Shown: piece by piece, positions 45,251-55,785 of the stretch
Layout: every line of letters starts with the position of its first letter
How positions within the stretch are numbered: position 1 is the stretch's first letter
Assembly (NCBI RefSeq): GCF_030445035.2
Contig: NC_080678.1
Coordinates: 119,727,947 to 119,791,946 of the forward strand
From: Dasypus novemcinctus
Lineage: Eukaryota > Chordata > Mammalia > Cingulata > Dasypodidae
Direction of reading: 5' to 3'
Length of the DNA: 64,000 bases
Program-made: the position numbers and the translations under genes
Notes under the pieces: model-generated
What the model was told of the DNA's origin: nothing
What the model saw: the letters and a program-made list of their open reading frames with translations, nothing else
The model's database searches: none

Positions 45251-46579
45251 GTAAAAGCCAGTGCCTCTCTGCTAAGAGCAAGATAATTGCTTTTCTGGGT
45301 CTCCCTGAACTGCAACTGAACAGCTGTCGGCTCGCCGCCCCCCACCCCCCGGCTGAGCTTTTCTGGATGGCTCTGGGGGGCCCCAGGGGCTAGGAAGGAG
45401 CTGCCACTGGTTCCACCATGGGCTGAGAACCACCCCCTCCCCCTACCTCTTTGCCCCCTTTTAAAGCTTTTAAATCGTTTTTATTTTAATGACGCTGTAC
45501 AGTTCAGCTGCTGCGTGGACTCGTGGGTGCCAGATGGGCAGGAGTGGGGTACCGTGGAGGGCTCGGATTCACTCATCTCTGGGCCCAAAGGGGACCTGCA
45601 GGGTTACCTGCCAGTGCTCCCCAAAACTTGCCAGATGCAAAGAATCACCTGGGACTATTTGTTAAAAATTCAAATTTCTGGGCTGCCTTCCAGACCTACT
45701 GAATGCAATTCTCAGGGGAGAGGTCTGGGAAACTGGGGGGGGAGGGGGCGGTGACAAGCAGCCCAGGCGAGCCTTCTCCTCAGAGGAGTCTGGGAAATAC
45801 AGAGTCCATCTCCTTTCTGATGCAGATATCCGGCACCCACAGGGTGCTCTCTTCTGTTTGCACCCCTCCGGGGACAGGGTGCCCACCTGTGGGACCTGAC
45901 ATTGGGCTGTTGTCCTCACCAGTGTGGCATTACCTCTGCTACAGGACAGACCACCTCTCCTGAGACCTGGCGTGCTGCCCACTGCCACCCTGCCACCCTC
46001 TGCTTGCCTGTGCCCCTCTGCCGGGCAGGGAGCTTCCTTTTTCAGGAAAGGTCTCCTGGTACTAGGAAAAAGCCCTCGGGGTGGATAGCCCAGGCCTGGG
46101 AGCCCCTTTGCAGGGACAGGCAGGTGACATGATGCTCTGGCCTGCCCATGGGAGACAGAGGTGGGCACAGCTGCCTGCTGCTGGCAGGTGCCATTCCTGG
46201 CACGGTGGACTCCTGCGGAGAGAGGTATTCTAGACTTCGGTGCCACCTTACCCTGGCCCAGCCCTCCCACTGGAGAGGTGACTCATCAGAGGGGGTCGAA
46301 TCAGCCAGATCTCTCAGATGACAGTGGGGAAACTGAGGCCAGAGGGGCCTCCACTAAGGACGTGGAGCCATTTAAGACAGAGCCGGTACTGAGAAGACGG
46401 GGGCAGGCAGCTCAGAGAGGGGATTCTGGGACCGAGGGGGTGTCTGGGCTGCGGCCGGCGGCTCTGCCATTGGGGGCCGGCTGAGACCCTGCTCCCGCCA
46501 CCTGAAGGCTGGGAGAGGGGAGGGCAGCTGCCCGTTGGCTCTGCGTCGACGGAGGCGAGCCGATGCGCGGAAGGCTTTG

Positions 46580-46760
46580 AGCAGATCTGATGCCCCCATC
46601 TGTCTGGCATTACAATTCTTAATTTGCTTTGCCTGGCAGTTTGCATTGTTTCGGCGAGGCGCAGTGTTGTGTGACTGCCAGTCGGGCTTGCTATTTTATT
46701 TTAATAGATAATTAAGAAGGAAGGAACGGTACACGTTTTACGGTGTCGTCGTTGCCTGCA
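46580..46760. promoter_or_regulatory. AT-richer non-repeat block
   Basis: The segment holds 'cattacaattcttaatttgc' and 'ttattttaatagataattaa', with abrupt GC-rich borders and no clear repeat family. It is a conserved-element candidate by composition. Confidence 0.3.
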
Positions 46761-47059
46761 AAATGGGGGTCCCCCGTAAATCCTCCTCCCCTCTAGCCAC
46801 CTCCCCCCCAATCCAGCCTCTCCTTCACTCAACAGGAGCGACTGCCCTGCGGGCTGTTGGCGCGCAATACGCGTCGTGATGGCCGCTGCCCCGCCCCTCC
46901 GGAAGCGGGCTCTGGCCCTCGCAGCATCGCCGTGGGGGCTCGGCCTTGGGGGATGCAGGCTAACCCTGAGAAAGCCCGGAGGGCTGAGTGAGACAGAGGG
47001 GCAGGACTCAGCCCGCCCACAGGAAGGTCCGGCCTCAGAGAAAGTACCGTGTGAAGATG

Positions 47060-47200
47060 GACGCCTGGGCAAGGTCTGGAGAGGCCAGGGAAGGCTTCCT
47101 GGAGGAGGTGCCACTCGGCCCCAAGCTCAAAGCCCGGGCAGGGGGAGGGAAAGGGCATGGCAGGAGTGCACAGAGAAGAGTGTGGGTGCCACAGGGGCAG
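47060..47200 (-). repeat. L2 LINE fragment
   Basis: The blocks 'caaggtctggagaggccag' and 'gggaaggcttcctggaggag', then 'aagggcatggcaggagtgc', fit the L2 3' region in reverse. Confidence 0.5.
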
Positions 47201-47459
47201 GCAGGCCAGGGGAGGGGTGGTTTGTTGTTACCGTCAGCTGAAGTATCACATCCATGCAGAAAATCGTGTGTCCCTAAGGGTGTGGCTTGGTGAATTGTCA
47301 CGGTGTGAACACGCCTGTGTGACTGCCAGGCCCAAGAAACCCCCGAGAGCCCCGGGGTGCCCCTTCTGGCCGCCCCGTCCCCTCCGGGGTGCCTCTGGAC
47401 GGCTAACAGCCGCTGTGCGTTACTGACTGCTGGCAGAACTCCCACCGCTGCGCCTTCTC

Positions 47460-47960
47460 ATAGCCCTCCGTGGGGGCCGGGCAGCCCCTCTGCTGGTCTC
47501 ACCGGGGCTCGCTCGGCCGCGGCCTGCCCGACGGTCCGAGAAGGCCCCAGCCCCTGCGGGCGGCGCTGGCCGTTGGCCAGGCAGCGTTCCCAGAGGAAGG
47601 CCGGGGTGGCCTCTTGAGGCTTGCTCTCTGTTACTCACAAAATGCCCTTTTCAGTCCTCCTGAAACAAGGCAAAGGAGCTCCCCAGATTCGGGGCTCGGG
47701 GAGGGGCCCCCGCCTCCCGGGGGGAGGCCGCGGAGGGCCTCGCCGCGCCCAAGCCGAGGGCAGCGCCGCCCGTCCTTGAGCCCCGCGAGCGGCTCCTTTA
47801 CGGAAGTTCTCGGCTGTCCGGCCCTTTGGGGGCAGGAGGACGTGGTCAGCGCCGCCTGTTCGGCCGCTCCCCCGTCATGCTCCGGGCGTGGCGGGTTCCG
47901 TCGGGGCAGGTGCCTGGTCGAGTGCTTCTGCCGGGCGTCGGGGGCGTTGCCCCCTTTTTG
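47460..47960. other. Secondary CpG-rich patch
   Basis: CpG dinucleotides are clearly enriched compared with the neighbouring kilobases. No core-promoter word or convincing exon is visible. It lies about 1.3-1.8 kb left of the candidate second exon, so an alternative promoter is possible. Confidence 0.4.
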
Positions 47961-48369
47961 GTTATTACGGGCAGTGCCGCTGTGCCCTTCGGTGAACCCG
48001 CTGCCCGCTTCTGTGCAAGTGGCGTGGCTGGGTCACGGGGTGGGCCGTGGGGTAGGAGGTGCTTCCCGTTTTCTGAGGGTGGTACCGGCGTCTGCCCCCC
48101 GGCAGTGGTGGGGAGGCCCCGACCAGCTTCGTGGAGTGGAGGGAGGTGGTCAGTGGGAGTTTTAAGACCCCCGCCGGCTGAAGGGGGCCTAGAGGGGTGG
48201 CCCTGGTGCCCCTTTACCCGGTGATCGCCTGCCACGGCCGGCCTGATGCCTCGGCCGTCGGGAAGCCGGGCGCCTGTGAGAGCCCCAGCTGTTCCACGGG
48301 GACACAGCAGCTGGGGCGGGGGGCGCTCCGTGGCAGCTCTGGGCAACGGGCTCTCCTCTCGCCCTTGCT

Positions 48370-48430
48370 GTGAACCCTTCCCTTCTCAGGGCCTCAGTTT
48401 CCACATCTGTGAAATGACAGATCCCTGAGA
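48370..48430 (+). repeat. MIR SINE core fragment
   Basis: 'cagggcctcagtttccacat' followed by 'ctgtgaaatgacagatcc' is the sense MIR core. Confidence 0.7.
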
Positions 48431-48595
48431 AAATGAGCCGCGTCACCCTCTGGCTTTCCTCCCACTAACCTGAAGCCTGCATCCTAAGATCTAACGGAGA
48501 GGAGGGCGCAGGGAGGCTGGGGGAGCCGAGCGGCTGCCCGACTCCGAGGAGCACGCCAGTTGGCTGGTTTTGTTCTGTTTGTTCACTGAACACTT

Positions 48596-48839
48596 TCATT
48601 GCACCCATTCATCCAGTCATTCATTCATTCACCCAGTCACCCATTCACTCATTTATTCACTCATTCACTCATTCATCCACCTGCCCACCCATCCATCCAT
48701 TCATTCGCCCACCCACACATGCATCCACCCACCCACCCATCCACCCATCCACCCACTCACCCATCCACCCACTCACCCATCCACCCACTTACCCATCCAT
48801 CCATCCATCCATCCATCCATCCATCCATCCATCCATCCA
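48596..48839 (+). repeat. Compound CATT/CACC/CATC tetranucleotide microsatellite
   Basis: About 240 bp of four-base units. The left half mixes CATT, CACT and CACC variants. The right end is a pure (CCAT)n run from 48,793 to about 48,839, roughly 12 units. Open frames through it encode His/Pro/Ser/Thr low complexity and are artefacts. The pure end is expected to be polymorphic. Confidence 0.95.
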
Positions 48840-49244
48840 GCAGTCTCTGGGGCCCGTGCTGCGCTCAGAGGATAGAGAGCTACACTGGACCTGCTGTCCC
48901 GATGCTCCGGAGAGGTGTGGCCTGTAGGAAGCAGTGGGGATGGTCCACCAGGGCCTGCTGGGGGATGAACAAAGACAGGAGGGCCAGGTCCCAGAGGGCT
49001 CCTCGGGAGCACCCGAGCAGAGCTTTCCAGGCCAGTGGGGCTTTGAAAAGCAGAGTGAGGAGAAAGGAGCGTGGGCAGAGCCCCTGGCAGCACCCAGCCT
49101 CTGGGGTGGGCCATCTGGGGTGGGCCTGCTCAGCCTCCCAGGAGGCTGCCTGGGGGCCAGGCAGGAGGGGGCTGGAGGTCGGCGGAGGGGTGGGGCCCCC
49201 AGGGTCAGGCTCGGCGCTCACCGTCCCTCTCCTCTCTCCCGTAG

Positions 49245-49358
49245 GACTTGCAGCGGCTGTGCTCAGGCGGCGCGGGGCTGCTGGGACCACCCACCATTTC
49301 ATTTTCCTGGAGCTCTTAGAAGCCGCGAGCCCTGTCTGCGGGCAGAAGCCATAGGCAG
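49245..49358 (+). other. Candidate non-coding exon 2 (5' UTR)
   Basis: A long pyrimidine tract (about 49,222-49,240) leads into the acceptor CCCGTAG at 49,238-49,244. The donor is CAG|GTGAGC, with the first intron base at 49,359. The 114-bp interval has no ATG on the plus strand and a stop in each main frame, as expected for an untranslated leader exon. Its splice sites are the best matched pair I found in the window. It would join to the 5,191 donor across about 44 kb. Alternatives are a first exon of a separate short transcript, or chance. The gene cannot be named from this segment. Confidence 0.4.
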
Positions 49359-49594
49359 GTGAGCAGGGTGGGCGGGCTGCTGACGCTGGGGGCCTGCGGG
49401 CTCGGGCTGGACAGTGGGACGGGGCTGGACCAGAGCGGGCAGTGCTGGTCAGGGCCCGGAGAAGCGGGAGGATGTGGGCGAGGGGGCTTCTTTCTACCGT
49501 ACCCCTCCATCTCGGCCACCTCCACTCAAGGGCAGCCGACAGTGGAGAAGCGGTGCGCGGGGGGTTGGTTTCACTCTGTTGCCGGCTAAGCCTT

Positions 49595-49830
49595 TTAAGC
49601 CTTGGTTTCCCCCTCTAGTAAATGGGAACAAGAACAACACTAATAAGTCTAACATTTTGAGCACTTGACTGTATGCCAGGCTCTGTGCTGGATACTTGAC
49701 TGTATGCCAGGCTCTGTGCTGTGTCAGCTCTTCGAAGTAGGTGCCTTGATCGTAGCCAGTTTACAGGGGAGAAAACCGAAGCTCATAATCGTGAGAGAAT
49801 TTGCCCAAGATGACACCCCTGGCTGAGCCT
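49595..49830. repeat. MIR remnant with an internal 31-bp duplication
   Basis: It starts like a sense MIR ('ccttggtttccccctctag', 'taaatgggaacaagaac') and continues like a reverse MIR ('gtttacaggggagaaaacc', 'agagaatttgcccaagatga'). At the join a 28-bp segment is exactly repeated with a period of 31 bp (49,663-49,690 and 49,694-49,721). Confidence 0.6.
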
Positions 49831-50084
49831 GGGGCTCCAGACACGGCTGTGTGGCTCCAGGAGGCACCCGGCCCCTGGACTAGCCTGCCTGTGGCCCGGC
49901 CTCTCTGCTGGTCTCTTCTTGGGGCTGGGGGTCAAGGCCATCCTGGGTGTCCCAATGCAAGGCAAAGGGAGAGGGGTTTTCCAAGGCGTGAGCCAGGCCT
50001 GGCCTCCGGGGGTCCCTCTGTCGTGCTGCCCGTGGCTCCTTCTTGAGGGGAGGTATGTTGTCTGGACAAGGCCCCCTCTCTATC

Positions 50085-50680
50085 TCCCCCTGAGTTTGAC
50101 CTCCCAAGCTTGCACTGAGCACTCACAGGGTGCCAGCCCTGATGCCGGTCTCTGGGGTGCAGGGAAGAGGGGCTGCTCACCTTCTCTGCTCCTGTGGGGA
50201 AGCTGGGAGATCATGACATGAGCAGTAGGTGGGTGGGGGGTTGAGGGTGCAGGGGATGGGAAATTGGAAAGGGCCACAAAAGCCAGGCTGGGGAATTAAA
50301 CCCCAAGGGAAGCGGGGGCCATTGAGGGTTCTAAGTGGCCTGTCGAAGGTGTGCTTAGCCAGATCCCTGGGCCAGCATTGCACTGAGAGCCCTAGCCCGG
50401 GAGCATGGCCACTGATGGGCCATCCCACGGTCCCAGTGAGAGGTCAGAGGCCTCAGCCGGGCAGCAGCAGGAGTGAGACTCACTAGAGACTGAGGCAGGG
50501 ACACTGGCAGGACCCGCAGCTCGCTGGTGGGGGGCATGTGGGTAGGAAAGCTGCCACGGTAAGGGTGGGCTCGTGCTGGACTTCTGAGTGGGCGGGTGGA
50601 AGCGGATCCAGGAGGCGTCGTGGAGGAGGTGGAGCAGGGCCGTGGTCCAGAAAGCCTCTGAGAGGACCGGGATTTTCCTG
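50085..50680 (-). repeat. L2 LINE 3' region
   Basis: The words 'gcactgagcactcacagggt', 'tgccagccctgatgccgg' open the reverse L2 terminus. 'ggccattgagggttctaag' and later diverged blocks continue it. Confidence 0.5.
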
Positions 50681-50789
50681 AGGAAGAAGAGGCCTCGGGT
50701 GGCACCGCGGTTACCGTGCGTGTTCTCATCTAGAAGTAGAGGCGGGCACCTGCCCTAAGCACCCAGAAACGCTCCTTCCGCAGCCAGGC

Positions 50790-51085
50790 CTGTGCCTGTG
50801 TCCACGTGTGCACACGGCTACTCAGGAGGCCCAGGTGGGCAGGTACAATGTCCACATGGACCTGGATGGCCATGCATGCACAGACACACACAGACCTGCA
50901 GCTGCAGGCTCCCTCACAGGCGGCACGTGTGAATGCGGCAAGCACGCATGCGTGTGTGCAGACACCCATTCACCCATCTTCGTGGTCACACTGCACAGAG
51001 ACAGAAGCACGAGCTCTCACAGGCACACGGCATTCGCACATACAAACGCAGGTAGACACGCATGCGTGCACACACGCACACACAT
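50790..51085. repeat. CA/TG-rich low-complexity region
   Basis: Many CACACA, GCATGC and ACACGC words without a fixed period. Short open frames here are compositional artefacts. Confidence 0.65.
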
Positions 51086-51249
51086 AAGGAGGGATATGTT
51101 CCAAGGAGAAAGAGCCATTCCGGGATCATTGGCTTCTCACCTGCAAAGCTTCTAGCAGCTCCTGGGCTCACTGGGCAGCTCCTAGCTGAGGTGAGCCGTG
51201 GCCTCTGTTTTCAGGCGTGTCAGGGAGGGCGTGGGACTCTCGGGGTTGG

Positions 51250-51400
51250 AGGGTAGCTGTGTGGCCGTGGACATGCCCTTGCCCTCTCTGGACCTCGGCT
51301 TCCCCACCCGGAAACCAGAACAGTCCCAGTGCCTCTGTCTGCCTGACAGGGGAGTCAGTGGAGTAGGTAGTGCCCAGGTAGCACGTGCAAAACGGAGCAA
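51250..51400 (+). repeat. MIR SINE fragment
   Basis: It shows 'agctgtgtggccgtggacat', 'cctctctggacctcggcttc' and 'cccacccggaaaccag', a diverged sense MIR. Confidence 0.55.
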
Positions 51401-52139
51401 TTTCAGACACTCTGCGGGGCTTCCACAGATTGTAACTATTGTTCTCCCCTTAGTGGCCTGGTGTTTTGTGCTTCTCTGAACCCACAGTAGAGAAGGTGCA
51501 GGGGTGGGGGGGTCTGTCACTGGGAGTTTCATTTGCAGAGCCTTCATCTGGATTTCCCGTTGCCAACGCATCTCTGCTTGGCTAACTCTCTGCCTTAAGT
51601 CAGAAGCCTTGGAGCCTTCTCTGACCCCTCCAGAGCGCCTTACAGTATCTGAAGCTGTCACACCCCATCGGGCCTTCAAGAATGCCTTCAAAAGGCCCTG
51701 TGCCCATTTGCCAGATGGTTAAACAGAGGCTTCCAGGCCAATCCTCACCCTAAAGTCTAGACTGCAGTCAGGCCCTGGGCCCTGCCCTGGCTTCACCCCT
51801 GATAAAGAGCACCAGGCCCTGGCCCGGAGCAGCCCAGGGGTGTCTGGGTACCCGTGGAGGGCCTGGTGGACCTGGGGGTCCAGCCGGCAGGGCACACGAG
51901 CCCCGGCCCGGTAGCTGACTTGGCGGGGTCCCTGGGTCTGGTGGATCCGAGCCAGGCTGGGGCCCGGGGCCCGGGCTCGTCCCACATCAGGCAGAGCTGA
52001 GAGGACCCGAGCCGGTCAGGGCCAGAACAGCCAGCAGAGGCCTGGGCCCAGGAGACGGGGCATCCCGTACACCTGCTGAGGCTCAAGGCCACGGCGAGGT
52101 GCTGCCTGGGGCTCTCCCCGCCCCGACACCCACTCTCCA

Positions 52140-52265
52140 TGCCTTCAAATGAGTAACTGAACCTCCCCGTGCCTCCATTTCCTCATCTGTACAAGAGGGA
52201 TAAGAATAGACTCCCCAGGGAGCCATAAGGAGTTCAGGAAGGCTGCGCATAAAGACCTGACACCC
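52140..52265 (+). repeat. MIR SINE fragment
   Basis: 'gagtaactgaacctcccc', 'cctccatttcctcatctgta' and 'gagggataagaatagactcc' give a well preserved sense core and 3' part. Confidence 0.8.
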
Positions 52266-52959
52266 GCTGCCCTTCCCTAGTCGGGCTGTCGAGTGGGTGA
52301 TGGTGGAGACGCAGGCGCTGGCGAGCGCTGGAGCTGGAGGGTGCCCCCGCCCAGGTAACACAGCCTGGGCTTGACCCCAAGGGCTGTAGGCAGCACAGGA
52401 CGGGGAGAGGCTGGAGGGGGCGGGCAGGGATTGGGGGATTCTGCCGGATGTGGGTTTCACAGGATCTCAAGCAGCTGTTGCCCACAGCTCTGCAGCAGGG
52501 ACCTGGAGGCCACACTCCCTCCCCAGTGCCCCCTGCCACCAGCGGGTAGACCAGCCGCCCTGCAGTCAGCGGCCTTCCAGCGTAAGGCAGCGCCAGGTGG
52601 GCTTGGGCTGGCTGGGGAGACCTTGGGGGCCAACCCCAGCCTGCGGCAGGTCTGGCCGAGGCCCAGCCCGTGGCCGCACAGGCTGGCGTTCCAGGGTCCC
52701 CATGTGGCATGCCTGTCAGTCTTTAGCGCCAGCTGAGAATGCACACTCTCCCCACCGTCCAGGATTTGTTGCCTGCGGCCCCTGCCCCTCCACCCCCTGC
52801 CTCTGCAGCCTGCTCGGACCTGTAACCGCCGCCCCCCAAGCCCAGAGCTGGAAATAGTCTGCAGCCCTCACCTCATTCCTGCCTGAGGTGGGGCCTTCCT
52901 GGGTCAGCCAGGAGGACCCGCCTGGCCCTCTGAGCAGAACGTTCATCCTAGGCCTGCCC

Positions 52960-53025
52960 CCGACTTGATGTGTGACCTTGGGCAAGTCACTGCCCCTCTC
53001 TGAGCCTCTGTTCTGAAAACGAAAA
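52960..53025 (+). repeat. MIR SINE core fragment
   Basis: 'tgtgtgaccttgggcaagtc' followed by 'ctctctgagcctctgttctg' is a clear sense MIR core. Confidence 0.8.
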
Positions 53026-53079
53026 GGTCACGACAGGTCAAGGGTCTCAGCAGCCGAGCTGAGAAGCCGGGGTTACCCC

Positions 53080-53190
53080 TGCTGTGCAAAGGCACAGGGA
53101 GGTTATGAAATTTACCCAGGGTTACAGAGCTATTGGCGGAGCCAGATTCAAGCCCAGTTTTGTCTGACACCACTGTCCATCTTGGCCCCT
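53080..53190 (-). repeat. MIR SINE fragment
   Basis: It shows 'caaaggcacagggaggttat', 'acccagggttacagagctat' and 'agattcaagcccagttttg' in reverse MIR order. Confidence 0.75.
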
Positions 53191-53876
53191 ACATCGAGCT
53201 GCCTGTCGTAGACTTGTGCGTTTGCTGAGTGGCCCCTTCTCCCCATCGGCGAGGGTGGGCCCAGCACCCATCAGGCTTCAGCACTGGCATCCAAAAATGA
53301 ACCTACACTTGAGGGGTGATGGGGCCAAGGTCACAGCATCCGGGTCAGAGCAGGCCGGGTGGGTGCCCAGCCAGGTGAGGCGGGTGGAGGCGGCGGGCGC
53401 TGGGAAGAGCAGCTAGCTCCTCTGGGTGCTGGAGGAGGCAAGCAGGAGACTGTCTGGAGGGTGGGCAGGGCCCCTGCAGCGGGGAGCGGAGGAGCAGGGC
53501 CCTCCAGGGGCCTCGGCACGGCTCGGTGGGGAGGCTCAGGGCGGGAAGGTTCATCAGCCCCCGCGGGAGGCTGGAGCGCAGGCCGCTCCCTGGGCCGTCA
53601 AGTTTGAGCCGCAGCTTGGCGCTGGTCCCGCCAGCACTGGGGAGCCAGCAGGGACTGTGGGGCGGCAGCAGCTCCTCCTCGAAGGCCCGAGGTCCAGGGC
53701 TGACCGCAGCCTGCGAGCTGGGGTGAGGGTGGGCATCGTCCGGCCTGAGACTCACAGCCCACCTGGAGACTGTGGCCGGGCAGGGCCAGGGCTTGTCTGC
53801 TCCAGCCGGCCAGACCTCCGGCCCCGCCGGGCCCTTCAGCAACCCAGGCGCCTTTGGGGCCACTTCAGGGCCGCCA

Positions 53877-53888
53877 GCTGGCACTCTT
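53877..53888 (+). repeat. Target-site duplication, left copy
   Basis: GCTGGCACTCTT is the left copy of an exact 12-bp direct repeat flanking the long SINE. The right copy is at 54,300-54,311. Confidence 0.85.
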
Positions 53889-54299
53889 TTTTTTTCTAAA
53901 AGATTTATTTATTTCTCTCCCCCTCCCCCCCACCCCGGTTGTCTGTTCTCTGTGTCTTTTTGCTGCATCTTCTTTGTCCACTTCTGTTGTTGTCAATGGC
54001 ATGGGAATCTGTGCCTCTTCGTTGCGTCATCTTGTTGTGTCAGCTCTCCATGTGTGTGGCGCCATTCCTGGGCAGGCTGCACTTTCTTTCGCACTGGGTG
54101 GCTCTCCTTACGGGACGCACTCCTTGCACATGGGGCTACCCTAGGCAGGGGACACCCCTGCGTGGCACGGCACTCCTTGTGTGCATCAGCACTGCGTGTG
54201 GGCCAGCTGCACACGGGTCAAGGAGGCCCGGGGTTTGACCCGCGGACCTCCCATGTGGTAGGCGGATGCCCTAACCACTGGGCCAAGTCCGCTTCCCTG
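53889..54299 (-). repeat. Long tRNA-headed SINE (armadillo type)
   Basis: The element is bounded by an exact 12-bp target-site duplication, which marks LINE-type retrotransposition. Read on the minus strand it starts with a tRNA-like head (AGCGGACTTGGCCCAGTGG, and B-box-like GGGTCAAACCC). It continues through a GC-rich body and ends in an AAATAAATAAATC-type A-rich tail (53,889-53,915 on the plus strand). It is about 410 bp, against about 90-115 bp for the tRNA-Ala SINEs, and has a different tRNA head. I recognise the body as one of the SINE families abundant in armadillos. The near-intact ends and duplication suggest a comparatively recent insertion. Confidence 0.85.
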
Positions 54300-54311
54300 G
54301 CTGGCACTCTT
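54300..54311 (+). repeat. Target-site duplication, right copy
   Basis: GCTGGCACTCTT, identical to 53,877-53,888, immediately follows the tRNA-like head of the SINE. Confidence 0.85.
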
Positions 54312-55767
54312 GACCAGGGAAAACCCAGTTGAAGTGGGAAGCTGGCTGCTGGCCTCCGCCACCGCTGCCACCGCCTGCCTGACCTGGAGCTGACCTCGGT
54401 CCAGAACTTGGGGTCTGGGATCAAAGAAAGACACAGCCAAGCCTCCATGACGTGGTGGGGACCGAGAGGCCTAGGTCCCATCCAGAGCCACCGGGCGTCA
54501 TCGTGGCAGGTCAAGCAGGAGGGGCCTTCCCCAGGGGCGGTGGGGGCGGGCCCTGCTCTGGCTCTTCTGGAGTCTGGTGAGTGCCATGCCAATTGAAGGG
54601 TGTAGGGCCGCAGAGGCACCCAGGGGCCCCTGACCTCAGCCGCCACAGGGCTCCCCAAGGGCAAGCTGGGGTGGGAGGACCTGCCATCAAGGAGCCCTGG
54701 GGCGTCACCCACCGCCGGTGCCGTCCCCCTCCCCTGGCGTTTGCTCACCCAGCTCAGTGCGCGCAGGAGTTTGCCTCCCGCTGGTCCGTGAGCCACACGG
54801 GTGGGGTAGAGAATGGCTACGCCCGTGCCCTCTGGCCCTGAGTCCAAAAGTTCCTTGGCCACAGCAGCAGCCACTGGAAGGGGCTGCAGGGGTGGGGCCT
54901 CGATTGGGCTCTTGACCCTGGCTGCCAGGAGCAGGGCTGGACTTTAAAGGCCGCTCCACCCAGCCTGCTCGTGTAGAGGTGGGGAAGCGGGGACCCAGGG
55001 TGCCCCCAGAGCAGCCCAGCTTGCTGCTCCACGCCTCCAGATGGAGAGCTGGCAGGTGCAGGCACTGGGAGGGGCCGAGGCCAGCGGTGGTGGCACTGCC
55101 CCTGCCCCGCAGCTCCTGCAGCAAGGCCAGACCAGCCTCTGAGGGGCCTGCAGCCAGAGGCCGCAGAGATCGGCCTGGAGCGGGGCCTGAGAACCGGAGG
55201 GTGCCGGGAAGCCTCCTCTGCGCTCCGCCTCCTGTCATCACTGCTGCCCTGGCCAGCTACCAACAGCTCCTCCTTCTAATCTGTACCCAGATAACCCGAG
55301 GGAGGCCTGGGGATGGCAGCCCCGGAGGCCGGGGGCAGAGAGAACGCTCTAGAGTCGGGTCTGTTGGAAGGCTGACAGTCGGCCAGGGGGTAAGGAAGAG
55401 ACAGTGGGCTCGGGAAATCAGGGCCCACCCCGTTTCCAGCACAGCCCTGTTGGCTGAGCGACTGTGGGCTGCCCGGCCCAACCTGCAGCCTGGGAGGCTG
55501 CTGAGCACTCTCAGGTGTCCAGAACCTGAAGAAGTGTCTGTGGTTCCCAGGACAGGTGCCTGGAGGTCGAGGGACTGGAGGGTCAGGGAGGTCTTCCTGG
55601 AGGAGGTGGAGCTCCAGCTGGGCCCAGAAGAGGAAACCTGCCTTGGAGAACTGGAAGCATGCCCAGCACAGGGACCAGCTGGTGTCAAGGCACCGGGGCA
55701 GGTGCATTCAGGGGCAGACCGGTGGGGCTGGGGGTGGAGACTGGGCACTGAAGGAGATGAGCTTGGA

Positions 55768-55785
55768 AGTGCCCCCTGGAGGCCA
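55768..55785 (-). promoter_or_regulatory. CTCF-like motif
   Basis: AGTGCCCCCTGGAGGCCA differs at two positions from the reverse-complement CTCF core (AGCGCCCCCTGGTGGCCA). Candidate for CTCF binding or an insulator or loop anchor. Occupancy cannot be inferred from sequence. Confidence 0.4.

Larger units (their letters stand above)
5192..49244 (+). other. Proposed first intron
   Basis: This is the interval between the 5,192 donor and the 49,244 acceptor. It holds old MIR, L2, L3/CR1 and L1 pieces, the short SINEs, several AT-rich islands that may be conserved non-coding elements, and CpG-rich patches (around 19.7-20.1, 27.3-27.6, 37.3-37.5 and 47.4-48.0 kb). Candidate exon 19,685-19,890 would split it. 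No coding exon is recognised. The intron call depends entirely on the two inferred exons belonging to one transcript. Confidence 0.4.

Noticed and set aside
48570..49354. His/Pro/Ser-rich open frames over the tetranucleotide repeat
   Set aside because: They are translations of a CATT/CACC microsatellite.
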